Shown here: positions 14,900 through 23,433 of the stretch, piece after piece
Layout of the letters: each line of letters starts with the position of its first letter
Position numbering within the stretch: position 1 is the stretch's first letter
Assembly (NCBI GenBank): GCA_937135955.1
Contig: CAKZOB010000064.1
Coordinates: forward strand, 1 to 40,300
From: an uncultured Anaerolineales bacterium
Lineage (GTDB): Bacteria > Chloroflexota > Anaerolineae > Aggregatilineales > Aggregatilineaceae
DNA: 40,300 nt
Direction of reading: 5' to 3'
Program-made: the position numbers and the translations under genes
Notes under the pieces: model-generated
Databases searched by the model: none
The model's input: only the letters and a program-made list of their open reading frames with translations
Told to the model about the DNA's origin: nothing

Positions 14900-16348
14900 T
14901 CATTTCTCGCCAGCGGTGCCTAGCAGGTCCGCCACAGCCGGTTGCACGCCCGCGCGCGGTCTGGCATGTGGGCTGCCGGGTCTGGGTTCGGCGGGCACGC
15001 TGAAGGCGTTGGTGAACTCCGGATAGGTGACCAGGCCGTGCTCGTAAATGTCCAGGCCCAGCACCTCGGCCTGAGCGGGCACGCGCAGACCAATGGTGGC
15101 GCGGATCACGGCGAACATCACGCCCGCGCTGCTCAGCACGAAAGCCGCCACCGCTACCACACCCACCGCCTGAATGCCCAGTTGTTCCAGGCCGCCGCCG
15201 TGCAGCAGGCCAACCGGGCCGCCCGTGCTGGAATTGGCGAAGATGCCGACGGCCAGGGTGCCCCATACGCCGCCGAAGCCGTGCACCGGCACTGCGCCGA
15301 CGGGATCATCTATCTTCAGGCGCTCCAGCAGGAAGACGCCCGCATACATGATCGCCCCGCCAACCGCACCGATGATGATGCTTTCCCAGGGCGTCACCCA
15401 GGCGCAGGGGGCGGTGATGGCCACCAGGCCGGCCAGGGTGCCATTGAAGGCCCAGGGAAGCTGTGGCACGCCCGACTGCCACCAGCCCAACGCCAGCGCC
15501 ACGAACGCCCCCGCGCAGGCGGCCAGATTGGTGTTGACCATGATCAGGGAAATATCCGCGGCGGCCATGCCGGAAAGGGTGCTGCCAGGGTTGAAGCCGA
15601 ACCAGCCCAACCACAGGATGAACGTGCCCAACGCGGCGACGGTCATGCTGTGGCCGGGGATGCCCTGCGCGTTCTTGCCGAAGGACTTGCCCCGTCGCGC
15701 CCCCAGGAACAGCGTGCCCATCAGCCCCACATACGCGCCCAGCGAGTGCACCACCGTCGAACCGGCGAAGTCCCAGAAGCCCATCTTGGCCAGAAAGCCT
15801 TCGCTCTGCCAGATCCAGTGCCCGACGATGGGGTAGATCAGGCCGCTGACAATGGCGCTGTAGACCAGGTCGGCTTTGAAGCGGGTGCGCTCAGCCAGCG
15901 CGCCGGAGGCGATGGTCGAGGCGGCTGCCGAAAAGGCGAACTGGAAGAAGAAGAAGGCCAGCGTCGGGATGCCCGCGTAGGTGTCCGGAATGTCTAGCAG
16001 CAGGAAGAACTCCGTGCCCACCAGGGCACTGCCCGCGCCAAACATGATCCCGAAGCCGATAGCCCAATAGCTGATGCCGGTGATGGCTGTGTCAATGAAG
16101 TTCTCCATCAGGATGTTGCCCACGTTCTTGGCGCGGACAAAACCGGCTTCCAGGAAGCCAAACCCCGCCTGCATGAAGAACACCAGCGAGCCAGCGAACA
16201 ACACCCACACGGTGTTGATCGCCAGCGCATACGGGTCCGTCTCTCCGTCACCCTGGGCGAAGGCCCCGCCAACGTTGAGCACGCCGAGCAGCAACAACAT
16301 CAAGGTGATAACCGCGAGTTTGCGCCTGTGAGATCGCAGGATGCGCAT
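14900..16348 (-). CDS. amt: Ammonium transporter (Amt/Mep/Rh family)
   Basis: Integral membrane ammonium channel of 482 residues. A Sec-type signal peptide (RRKLAVITLMLLLLGVLNVGGAFAQ) precedes about eleven membrane helices, as in most bacterial Amt proteins. The pore signatures are visible: VVHSLGAYVGL and VPVHGFGGVWG supply the twin histidines, and MQAGFGFLEAGFVRAKN is the family motif. The C-terminal cytoplasmic tail is long and Pro/Arg-rich (PAEPRPGSPHARPRAG), beyond the EHGL motif. ATG 16348 is chosen for the GGAGGGACAGAGCC site and the signal peptide directly after it; the frame is open further upstream but that part is not family-like. It is co-transcribed with the PII gene downstream. 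Confidence 0.95.
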   Translation of the reverse strand: MRILRSHRRKLAVITLMLLLLGVLNVGGAFAQGDGETDPYALAINTVWVLFAGSLVFFMQAGFGFLEAGFVRAKNVGNILMENFIDTAITGISYWAIGFGIMFGAGSALVGTEFFLLLDIPDTYAGIPTLAFFFFQFAFSAAASTIASGALAERTRFKADLVYSAIVSGLIYPIVGHWIWQSEGFLAKMGFWDFAGSTVVHSLGAYVGLMGTLFLGARRGKSFGKNAQGIPGHSMTVAALGTFILWLGWFGFNPGSTLSGMAAADISLIMVNTNLAACAGAFVALALGWWQSGVPQLPWAFNGTLAGLVAITAPCAWVTPWESIIIGAVGGAIMYAGVFLLERLKIDDPVGAVPVHGFGGVWGTLAVGIFANSSTGGPVGLLHGGGLEQLGIQAVGVVAVAAFVLSSAGVMFAVIRATIGLRVPAQAEVLGLDIYEHGLVTYPEFTNAFSVPAEPRPGSPHARPRAGVQPAVADLLGTAGEK

Positions 16349-16445
16349 GGCTCTGTCCCTCCACTCTGGCTGCATGATGTGCAATGGTGACAATATGCCA
16401 CCTGCCAGACCAGTGTAGGCCAGAAAAGAGGACAATAATTAGTAC

Positions 16446-16459
16446 TTTTTTCGAAAAAA
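16446..16459. repeat. Perfect 14-bp palindrome upstream of amt
   Basis: TTTTTTCGAAAAAA, about 100 bases upstream of the amt start codon in an AT-rich stretch unlike the surrounding sequence. It could be an operator or an intrinsically bent promoter region. No clear -35/-10 pair was found beside it. The 16349-16693 gap holds nothing else supportable. Confidence 0.4.
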
Positions 16460-16693
16460 TCTCGCAGACTTTTTTGTGCGATATCTACATGTTTTAGGCA
16501 TATTTAACAAACAACCCATCCGTAAATTCCTGGCGCGCAGCAAGCAGCGCCCCTACAGAACCGAATTTATGGCAAAAGTCTGGGCGCGGGCGTGCGCGCG
16601 GGTCTTACCTCTGAAATCACCATCAGCAAGCGGTTGTCACAGCGGTTGGCGGGGGAAGAGAAAGCCGCGCAGGGCGCGCAGAGGGTAGGTGTG

Positions 16694-16728
16694 GCCCTGC
16701 GCAGCGGGGGATATCAACTGCGCAGGGC
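16694..16728 (-). terminator. Inverted repeat enclosing the thioredoxin stop codon
   Basis: Perfect 11-bp arms GCCCTGCGCAG/CTGCGCAGGGC with a 13-base loop that contains the TGA of the thioredoxin gene. There is no T-run after it, so it is a 3'-end stem-loop (RNA stability or factor-dependent termination) rather than a standard intrinsic terminator. Confidence 0.45.
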
Positions 16729-17430
16729 AACGTCTACCTTGCCCCGCAACAACGGTTCTGGCACTGCGCCCACGATGCGATCGATCACGCGCCCGCCCTT
16801 GAAGATCAGCAGGGTGGGGATGCCCTGCACCTGATAGCGCATGGCCGTTTGCGGGTTGTCGTCCACGTTCAGTTTGGCCACCTTCAGCCGACCGGCGTAG
16901 TCGCGGGCCACTTTCTCGACGACAGGCGCGATCATATGGCACGGCCCACACCAGGGTGCCCACAGGTCTACCAGCACGGGCAGATCGCTTTCCAACACCT
17001 CGCGCGCGAAAGTGGCATCGGTGACCGTGACCGGCGCGGCGGGGGCGTTAGCCCGTCCGCTCGTTGTGGTCGGTCGAGAACCGTTGCTCCCTGGGCGCGG
17101 CCCGCGGCCCAGCAGGTAGCTGGCATAGGCCCGCACATCGGCGGCACGAATGCCTGCCGCCCGTGTCACCTCTTGCCCGTCCTTAAATGCGAGCAGAACG
17201 GGCCATGGCCCTGCCCCTGTGCGGCTGACGATCTGCGGATTCTCGTCCGCGTTAATTTTCGCCACCAGCAGGTGTCCGGCCTCGGTGCGGGCTATGTCGC
17301 GCATGGCTGCATCCAACGCGGGGTCAAGCGGAGCGCCACCCCAAACAACGACCAAAACAGGCATCCCTGCACTCAACACGCGGTCCAGCGCCTGATCGTT
17401 GGTGGTGATCGGTGTATCTAAACGGGCCAT
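16714..17430 (-). CDS. Two-domain thioredoxin with one inactive domain
   Basis: A 238-residue protein with two thioredoxin folds joined by a Gly/Ser/Pro/Thr linker (about 109-133). The N-terminal domain keeps the fold pattern ([42 protein letters not shown]) but has no CxxC. The C-terminal domain has the full active site WAPWCGPC (Cys161 and Cys164) and the cis-Pro loop [11 protein letters not shown]. It is a cytosolic disulfide reductase, possibly the electron donor for peroxidases or ribonucleotide reductase. The inactive first domain may act in substrate binding; that is inference. ATG 17430 has GGGAGGGAAAGACC, whose G-rich part lies at the base of the hairpin at 17443-17475. Confidence 0.92.
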   Translation of the reverse strand: MARLDTPITTNDQALDRVLSAGMPVLVVVWGGAPLDPALDAAMRDIARTEAGHLLVAKINADENPQIVSRTGAGPWPVLLAFKDGQEVTRAAGIRAADVRAYASYLLGRGPRPGSNGSRPTTTSGRANAPAAPVTVTDATFAREVLESDLPVLVDLWAPWCGPCHMIAPVVEKVARDYAGRLKVAKLNVDDNPQTAMRYQVQGIPTLLIFKGGRVIDRIVGAVPEPLLRGKVDVALRS

Positions 17431-17442
17431 GGTCTTTCCCTC

Positions 17443-17475
17443 CCAGGGGGATAGTCTCGCTATCTTTCCCCCTGG
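17443..17475 (-). promoter_or_regulatory. Leader hairpin overlapping the thioredoxin ribosome-binding site
   Basis: On the minus strand CCAGGGGG and CCCCCTGG pair perfectly (8 bp). An inner ATAG/CTAT stem is offset by a 4-base bulge, and the loop is CGAGA. The outer arm touches the GGGAGGG ribosome-binding sequence just before the ATG at 17430, so it could control access of ribosomes. Confidence 0.5.
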
Positions 17476-17569
17476 ATTTTAGATGCAGACGACAGCCCCG
17501 GCGTTGGAGAGAGTGCATCAACATTGCGTTAGAAAGTTTGGCTGAAAAGATATTTTTGAAAAGGAATTT

Positions 17570-17598
17570 TTGACAATTTCGGCTCACTTTGCTAGGCT
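17570..17598 (+). promoter_or_regulatory. Predicted promoter of the ATP synthase Fo operon
   Basis: TTGACA (17570-17575), a perfect -35, 17 bp, TAGGCT (17593-17598). The leader to ATG 17678 is about 75 bases. It lies in an AT-rich divergent region shared with the thioredoxin gene. Confidence 0.65.
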
Positions 17599-17677
17599 TG
17601 TGCAAGAAGGCACATGCCACCAAAATAGATACAAACACTTAGCGTGCCCGACACACCCTTACGTCACCAGACGCGAG

Positions 17678-18229
17678 ATGCCCTCTATGTCGCTGCAACG
17701 TACACACCGGCTTACCCGTCAGTCTGCGCTGACAGCGGTGTTGGGCGAAGCTGGACTGTCGGCGCTGGGACCGATAGCCCTTGCCACGGGGCTGGGGCTG
17801 CTGTTAGATTTCTGGGTGACGGGGCTGCACCCGCTGTTCAGTGTCGGGTTGCTGTTGGCGAGTATCCCGCTGGCCTATGGTTGGGCGCTCTACAGGACGT
17901 TGCGCATGAACCCGAAAATCACACCGGATTACGCGCGCAACCTGGCGCTGGCGAGTGTCGCCGGGCAGGCGGGCTGCCTGACAGTGATCATCATCTTTGT
18001 GGCGCTGTTTGGGGGGATGTTCCTGGACTCCAGGCTGGACACTCACCCCATTTTCACGATCGGTCTGGTTCTGCTCAGTGTACCGGTGAGTCTGTACGCA
18101 ATGATCCGGCTGATGCTCTCTTCGGTAGCGTCGCTGCGGATGACGCCTCCCGCGCAAGGAGGACGCACCGCAGCCCAGGCATCGCCCACGCCGTCAGACA
18201 CTAGCACAACAAAGGAGAATAGCTCTTGA
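17678..18229 (+). CDS. AtpI/AtpZ-like ATP synthase accessory membrane protein
   Basis: First gene of the Fo operon. The 183-residue product has two similar hydrophobic hairpins: ATGLGLLLDFWVTGLHPLF followed by VGLLLASIPLAYGWALYRTL, and FGGMFLDSRLDTHPIFTIG followed by LVLLSVPVSLYAMIRLML. Each resembles the AtpZ/AtpI hairpin, with Gly before a LD turn and a conserved P-F/I-F after it, so this looks like an internal duplication. Family members help assemble the c-ring or act as Mg/Ca channels. The C-terminal tail (about 40 residues) is Ser/Thr/Pro-rich. ATG 17678 is chosen; ATG 17687 is possible and neither has a strong ribosome site. The stop overlaps the TTG start of subunit a (TTGA). Confidence 0.8.
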   Translation: MPSMSLQRTHRLTRQSALTAVLGEAGLSALGPIALATGLGLLLDFWVTGLHPLFSVGLLLASIPLAYGWALYRTLRMNPKITPDYARNLALASVAGQAGCLTVIIIFVALFGGMFLDSRLDTHPIFTIGLVLLSVPVSLYAMIRLMLSSVASLRMTPPAQGGRTAAQASPTPSDTSTTKENSS

Positions 18230-19539
18230 AAGGAGTGCTGATACTCTTAGGCATCATTGCCGTCAGCGTCATCTTCTGCGGCATCATCCCCTTTGTGGTC
18301 ATGCCAGGCGCTGGGGTAGCGGTGGCCCTGCCCGTGATCATGGTGCCCGGCGAAGTGGTGTGGGAAGACTTTCTGGGCATTAAGGGCCTGACGATAACCA
18401 ACACGATCATCGGCACGCTGGTCGCCGATGTCATTGTGCTGGCCTTCGCCTTCGCTGCCACGCGCCGGATGCGCATGGTGCCGGGCCGTTTGCAGGGCCT
18501 CTTCGAGGTGCTCACCGATGCCCTGTGGAGCCTGGCCAAGTCTACGGCTGGCCCCAATGCGCGGCCCATCTTCCCGCTGATGGCCACCATCTTCATCTTC
18601 CTGCTGGTCGCCAACTGGGTCAAGCTGCTGCCCGGTGCAGAGAGCATCGGGCTGATGCACTGCGCCGCGGAAGGGGTTAACGGCTATGACCGTAACGGTA
18701 TCCTGCTCAAGGTGGACAAAGCGATGGATACCGGCATCCGCGCTACCAAGGAAAACTACTACGCCTGCCATCACAAAGGCGAGCATCACGATCCGGCGCA
18801 CGATGCCGCGCTGAGCGCCGTGCTCAGTGCCGCGGCGCAGGAGCTGGGCGTCGAGTCGATCTCCCTGCGCGACGATGTGGGCAATGCCCGCAGCGTGGCC
18901 CAATATGTCGCCGAGCAGGGCGGCGATGTCGAGGCGGTGTTGGCGCGGGCGCTGGCCCTGGCCGAGGAGATGGCCGTCGCGCCTGCCGAAGGCGAAGCGC
19001 CCGCGGAAGGCGAGGGCGAGCACACCGCCGAGGCCAAATCGCCCGCCGAACTGGTGCCCGCCGTGCTGGAGGAGCCGTACTACCGCGACGACCTGTATGC
19101 CGTCACCCCCTTTGTGCGCGGCGCAGCGACCGACCTCAACCTGACCCTGGGGCTGGGTCTGCTGGCGTTCCTGGCCATTCAGTACTTCGGCGTGCGGGCG
19201 CAGGGCCTGCGCTACTTCACCAAGTTCTTCAATACGCCCGCCCTGGAGAACGTCGGCAAGAACCCGATGGGCATCATGGACTTCGTGGTGGGGTTGCTAG
19301 AGATCATCTCGGAGCTGGCGAAGATTCTCTCGTTTGGCTTCCGTCTTTTTGGCAACCTGTTCGCGGGCGGCGTGCTGCTCTTTGTGATGTCGTTCTTGCT
19401 GGCGATGCTCGTTCCGGCGGGCGTCTATGGCTTGGAACTGTTCGTGGGGTTGATCCAGGCGTTTGTGTTCGCCATGTTGCTGCTGGTCTTCAGCGCTATG
19501 GCCATGCAGGGGCATGGTCACGGCGAGGAGCACCACTAG
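18226..19539 (+). CDS. atpB: ATP synthase Fo subunit a with a large internal insertion
   Basis: Subunit a forms the proton half-channels against the c-ring. The 437-residue product is much longer than the usual 220-300. The N-terminal helices (MKGVLILLGIIAVSVIF, TIIGTLVADVIVLAFAF) and VANWVKLLPGAESIG are normal. About 145 residues (roughly 142-285) are then inserted, with a Cys/His-rich start (YYACHHKGEHHDPAHD) and an Ala/Glu-rich stretch (EEMAVAPAEGEAPAEGEGE). The family sequence resumes at RGAATDLNLTLGLGLLAF. The essential Arg is in SFGFRLFGNLFAGG (Arg373), and the C-terminus ends in a His-rich tail. The TTG at 18226 follows AAGGAG and overlaps the stop of the gene before it. Confidence 0.93.
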   Translation: MKGVLILLGIIAVSVIFCGIIPFVVMPGAGVAVALPVIMVPGEVVWEDFLGIKGLTITNTIIGTLVADVIVLAFAFAATRRMRMVPGRLQGLFEVLTDALWSLAKSTAGPNARPIFPLMATIFIFLLVANWVKLLPGAESIGLMHCAAEGVNGYDRNGILLKVDKAMDTGIRATKENYYACHHKGEHHDPAHDAALSAVLSAAAQELGVESISLRDDVGNARSVAQYVAEQGGDVEAVLARALALAEEMAVAPAEGEAPAEGEGEHTAEAKSPAELVPAVLEEPYYRDDLYAVTPFVRGAATDLNLTLGLGLLAFLAIQYFGVRAQGLRYFTKFFNTPALENVGKNPMGIMDFVVGLLEIISELAKILSFGFRLFGNLFAGGVLLFVMSFLLAMLVPAGVYGLELFVGLIQAFVFAMLLLVFSAMAMQGHGHGEEHH

Positions 19540-19586
19540 GTATGGAATCACGTTCCGCCTGAAGCGGGGCGAAAAACCGAGTATAA

Positions 19587-19841
<255 letters not shown>

Positions 19842-19862
19842 TGGCGCTCCAGGAGGCAGTCG

Positions 19863-20564
19863 GTGGACGCATTAGGGATTAATCTGGGGTTCTTCATCGC
19901 CCAACTGGTCAACTTCGGCATCATCTTCCTGCTGCTGGCCAAGTTGGTCTGGCCGCGCGTGCTGAAGATGCTCGACGAGCGCTCGGAGCGCATCGCCAAG
20001 GGCCTGGAAGACGCACGGGCGGCTGAAGAAGCGCGCGCCAACGCCGAGCGCGAGCGCGACAAGCTGCTGGCGCAGGCCCGCGCCGAAGCGCAGAAAGTGC
20101 TCGAAGAGGCGCGGCAGCGCGGCGAAGAGCAGCTCAAGCAGATGCTGCGCGAGGCGCAGGCCGAGGCCGAGAAAGTCCGCGAACAGGCGCGGGCACAGGC
20201 GGAAGAAGAGCGCAATCGCATTCTGGCCGAGGCGCGCGACGACATTGTGGCGCTGGCCCTGGCCGCCGCCGAGCGCCTGGTGGGCGAGACGCTCGATGAG
20301 AAGCGCCAGAAAGCCATCCTGAAGCGCTTCTTCGCGGGCGTGCCTGCCGAGGCGAAGGGTCTGGGCGACAAGGTGCTGGTAGTCAGCGCGGTGCCGCTGA
20401 CCGACGATGAAAAGGCCGAGGTGCTCAAGATCACCGGCGCGAAGCAAATCGAGTACAGGGTTGACCCGTCCATCCTCGGCGGGATGATCCTGCGCGCTGG
20501 CGACAAGGTGGTGGATGGCAGTGTGCGCGGCGACCTGAGCGCGCTTTCGATGGCCTTGCGCTGA
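19863..20564 (+). CDS. atpF: ATP synthase Fo subunit b fused to a delta C-terminal domain
   Basis: A 233-residue peripheral-stalk protein. Residues 1-30 hold the membrane anchor (NLGFFIAQLVNFGIIFLLLAKLVWP). Residues 32-165 form a long charged coiled coil rich in Glu, Arg and Ala. From about 170 to the end the sequence matches the C-terminal part of subunit delta (VSAVPLTDDEKAEVLKIT, IEYRVDPSILGGMILRAGDKVVDGS). The N-terminal helical domain of delta is not present, so this is b plus half of delta. GTG 19863 has CCAGGAGGC upstream. No alpha, gamma, beta or epsilon genes follow; the operon ends here at a hairpin and F1 must be encoded elsewhere. Confidence 0.93.
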   Translation: MDALGINLGFFIAQLVNFGIIFLLLAKLVWPRVLKMLDERSERIAKGLEDARAAEEARANAERERDKLLAQARAEAQKVLEEARQRGEEQLKQMLREAQAEAEKVREQARAQAEEERNRILAEARDDIVALALAAAERLVGETLDEKRQKAILKRFFAGVPAEAKGLGDKVLVVSAVPLTDDEKAEVLKITGAKQIEYRVDPSILGGMILRAGDKVVDGSVRGDLSALSMALR

Positions 20565-20599
20565 GCGTCCCGCACGACCCCGCCTTCGTTGTACCTGGC

Positions 20600-20636
20600 A
20601 GCGCCAGCGGATGTATTATCCCTGGCGCTTTGCATT
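20600..20636 (+). terminator. Probable terminator of the Fo operon
   Basis: Perfect 8-bp stem AGCGCCAG/CTGGCGCT with a 14-base loop, followed by TTGCATT. The T-run is weak. Confidence 0.5.
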
Positions 20637-20702
20637 CGGTTGGCCATTGTCACAAAAGTTCATGCTGGCTGTGCGTCGCAAGCTGAAAGGGGGGCGCAGG
20701 AG

Positions 20703-21650
20703 ATGCAGACCGTACCGCTGGGCAATACGGGTGTTCGGGTGAGCGCGCTGTGCTTGGGGGCGATGTACTTCGGCACGCGCCAGGACGAGGCGACCTCTTT
20801 TCGCCTGCTGGATCAGTACGTAGATGCGGGCGGCACGTTTCTGGACACGGCCAATATCTACGCGCACTGGGTGCCCGGCGGGCAGGGCGGCGAGAGCGAA
20901 ACGTTGCTGGGTCGCTGGCTGAAGGCGCGGGGGCATCGCGCGCGCATGTTCATCGCCACCAAAGTTGGTTTCGAGTACGGCGACGTGCCGCGCAGCCTGG
21001 CCCCGCAGCTCATCGAGGCCGAATGCGACAAGAGCCTGCGCCGCCTGGGCGTGGACGTGATCGATCTCTACTACGCGCACGTAGACGACCGCGTCACACC
21101 GCTGCGCGATTCCCTGGAAGCGCTGGCCCGCCTGGTGGAAAAAGGCAAGGTGCGCTTCATCGGGGCGAGCAATTACCGCGCCTATCGCCTGGAGCGCGCG
21201 CACGCCCTCAGCAAAGCCAACGGCTGGCCGGCGTTCTGCTGCGTACAGCAGCGCTACACGTATCTGCGCCCTCGCGCCGGGCAGACCTTCGACCCGCAAC
21301 TGGCCACCAATGACGATCTGCTCGACTATGTGCGGGCGCGCAAGGGTGAATTCACGTTGCTGGCCTATTCGGTGCTGCTCAGTGGGGCTTACACCCGCTC
21401 CGATCGCCCCTTGCCGGATCAGTACGCCGGGCCGGACAGCGACGCGCGTCTGGCGGCGCTGCGGGCGGTGGCTGCCGAAGTCGGGGCGACGCCCAACCAG
21501 GTGGTGTTGGCCTGGTTGCGTCAGAGCGATCCGCCGGTGTTGCCGCTGATCGCTGCCAGTACTCCGGAACAACTGGCCGAAAACCTGGGCGCGCTGCAGG
21601 TCACCCTGAGCGCGGAACAGATGCGTCGCCTGGACGAGGCGGGGGTATAG
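20703..21650 (+). CDS. Aldo/keto reductase
   Basis: NADPH-type aldo/keto reductase with a TIM-barrel fold, 315 residues. The catalytic set is visible: Asp and Tyr in FLDTANIY, Lys in IATKVG and His in YYAHVDD. The cofactor region GASNYRAYRLERA and the C-terminal QVVLAWLRQSDPPVLPLIAASTPEQL are typical of the AKR11/Tas-like group. ATG 20703 follows GCAGGAG. The substrate is unknown. It stands between the Fo operon and the MurE-like ligase, separated from both by non-coding sequence. Confidence 0.93.
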   Translation: MQTVPLGNTGVRVSALCLGAMYFGTRQDEATSFRLLDQYVDAGGTFLDTANIYAHWVPGGQGGESETLLGRWLKARGHRARMFIATKVGFEYGDVPRSLAPQLIEAECDKSLRRLGVDVIDLYYAHVDDRVTPLRDSLEALARLVEKGKVRFIGASNYRAYRLERAHALSKANGWPAFCCVQQRYTYLRPRAGQTFDPQLATNDDLLDYVRARKGEFTLLAYSVLLSGAYTRSDRPLPDQYAGPDSDARLAALRAVAAEVGATPNQVVLAWLRQSDPPVLPLIAASTPEQLAENLGALQVTLSAEQMRRLDEAGV

Positions 21651-21663
21651 GCGAAAAACCAGT

Positions 21664-21742
21664 TGAACCGCAAAGGCGCAGAAAGCGTTGAGAAGAAAAA
21701 AACAGGGTGAGGATTCTGCGCTCTCGGCGTCTCTCTGCGATG
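21664..21742. repeat. Imperfect inverted repeat of the 'CGCAAAGGCGCAGA' kind
   Basis: The left arm, starting ACCGCAAAGGCGCAGAAAGCG, is mirrored imperfectly by the right arm ending CGGCGTCTCTCTGCGA, around an A-rich centre. Similar REP-like elements are scattered in many bacterial genomes, usually one per intergenic space. Only one copy is in this window, so the family assignment is from memory. The rest of 21651-21855 shows only a TAGAAT -10-like box at 21805. Confidence 0.5.
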
Positions 21743-21855
21743 AAGTCTATTCTGATAGGCACTTTCCTGCGAGGAGCGACCTGTAACTTCGGGGGCGGAT
21801 CGGCTAGAATAAGGCGCACCGGAGAGGGTTCGCGCACTTCTCTCATGGAGCGCCT

Positions 21856-23421
21856 ATGCTATTCAGCCAACTGCTGGCCGACCTGCCCGGTCTACTCGCC
21901 CTGCCAGACCGCGACACAGCCATCACAGCGCCCGTCAGCGAGAACGCGGGAGCGGTCGAGCCAGGCGGAGTCTTCCTGGCGCGGCGCGGCGCTTCCGCCG
22001 ACGGGCACAACCTGATCGCGGAGGCAGTGGCGCGCGGCGCGGCGGCGGTGGTGGGCGAACGCTCGCCCCAGGCGGTGACCTGCCCCGTCCCTTATGCACA
22101 GGTGAGCGATGGGCGAGCGGCGTTGGGGCCGCTGGCCGCCGCCTACTACGGCTACCCATCGCGGAAGCTGATCGTCATCGGCGTGACGGGCACCGACGGC
22201 AAAACGACTACCTGTACCCTGCTGCACAGCATCTTACAGGCGGCGGGGGCGCGGGTTGGCTTGATCTCGACGGTGAACGCTGTGATCGGCGACGAGACGC
22301 TCGATACCGGTCTGCACGTCACCACGCCAGGCGCAGACGAGATGCAACGCTACCTGGCTCGTATGGTCGAGGCTGGCCTGACGCACGCCGTTATCGAGGT
22401 CACCTCACATGGGCTGGCGCAGGGCCGCGTCAACGGCGTGGACTTCGATCTCGCCGCCCTGACCAACGTCACCCATGAGCATCTGGATTTTCATGGCACC
22501 TGGGAGGCGTACCGCGACGCCAAAGCGAGCCTATTCCGGATGACGGCGACATCGCGGCGCAAGCTGGGCGTGCCCAAAGCTGCCGTGATCAACGCCGACG
22601 ACCCCAGCGCAGACGTGTTCCGGCAGTGGGCAGCGGGCGTGGATCGCGCCCTGACCTATGCGCTGGAAGCGCCCGCCGACTTTCGCGCCGAGGCTGTAAC
22701 CTTCGCCCCCGATGCCACGCACCTGACTATTGCCGGGCCGGATGGCCTGCGCGTACCGGTGCGCACTGCATTGGTGGGGCCGTTCAATGTCGCCAATGTG
22801 CTGGCGGCTGCGACAGCGGCCAGCGTGCTGCTGCCCGATCCAGCGACCCTGAGCGCGGCGCTGACGGAGGGCCTCGCGACCATGCCGCCGGTGCCTGGTC
22901 GGATGGAGCGCATTGACGAGGGGCAAGACTTCCTGGCAATCGTGGACTTCGCGCACACGCCCAACGCGCTGCACCGGGCGCTGGAAGCGGCGCGGACGAT
23001 GATCGCGCCGGATCGGCGGGTGATCGCTGTCTTCGGCAGCGCGGGCCTGCGCGACCGCGCCAAGCGGCGCATGATGGCCGAGATCGGTATGAAGCTGGCG
23101 GACAGGGTGGTGCTCACCGCCGAAGACCCGCGCACCGAGTCGCTGGATGCGATCCTGGCGGAGATGGCCGAGGGCTGCCGTAGCCAGGGCGGGCGCGAAG
23201 GCGAAGCCTTCTGGCGCGTGCCAGACCGCGGACGGGCGCTTGCCTTTGGCTGTTCGCTGGCGCGGCCCGGTGACCTGCTGATCGCCTGCGGCAAAGGGCA
23301 CGAACAGAGCATGTGCTTCGGGACGGTGGAGTATCCGTGGGACGACCGCGAAGCTCTGCGCGCAGCCTTGCGCGGGACGCCGCTGCTCACCCTGCCGACG
23401 GCGCAGAGCGCCGATCAGTGA
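21856..23421 (+). CDS. murE: MurE-like UDP-MurNAc-tripeptide synthetase
   Basis: Cytoplasmic ligase that adds the third amino acid to UDP-MurNAc-L-Ala-D-Glu in peptidoglycan synthesis. The 521-residue product shows the three Mur domains: the N-terminal UDP-binding domain (PGGVFLARRGASADGHNLI), the central ATPase with P-loop GVTGTDGKTTT (about residue 110) and TNVTHEHLDFHGTWEAYRDAK (carbamylated Lys), and the C-terminal domain with DFAHTPNAL and GKGHE (479-483). In the residue-3 specificity loop, the DNPR motif of diaminopimelate enzymes reads EDPR here (423-426), so the amino acid may be ornithine, lysine or another diamine. ATG 21856 follows GGAGCGCCT. It stands alone, outside a division/cell-wall cluster, 12 bases ahead of the AAA ATPase gene. 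Confidence 0.9.
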   Translation: MLFSQLLADLPGLLALPDRDTAITAPVSENAGAVEPGGVFLARRGASADGHNLIAEAVARGAAAVVGERSPQAVTCPVPYAQVSDGRAALGPLAAAYYGYPSRKLIVIGVTGTDGKTTTCTLLHSILQAAGARVGLISTVNAVIGDETLDTGLHVTTPGADEMQRYLARMVEAGLTHAVIEVTSHGLAQGRVNGVDFDLAALTNVTHEHLDFHGTWEAYRDAKASLFRMTATSRRKLGVPKAAVINADDPSADVFRQWAAGVDRALTYALEAPADFRAEAVTFAPDATHLTIAGPDGLRVPVRTALVGPFNVANVLAAATAASVLLPDPATLSAALTEGLATMPPVPGRMERIDEGQDFLAIVDFAHTPNALHRALEAARTMIAPDRRVIAVFGSAGLRDRAKRRMMAEIGMKLADRVVLTAEDPRTESLDAILAEMAEGCRSQGGREGEAFWRVPDRGRALAFGCSLARPGDLLIACGKGHEQSMCFGTVEYPWDDREALRAALRGTPLLTLPTAQSADQ

Positions 23422-23433
23422 GGAGAATCAGCC

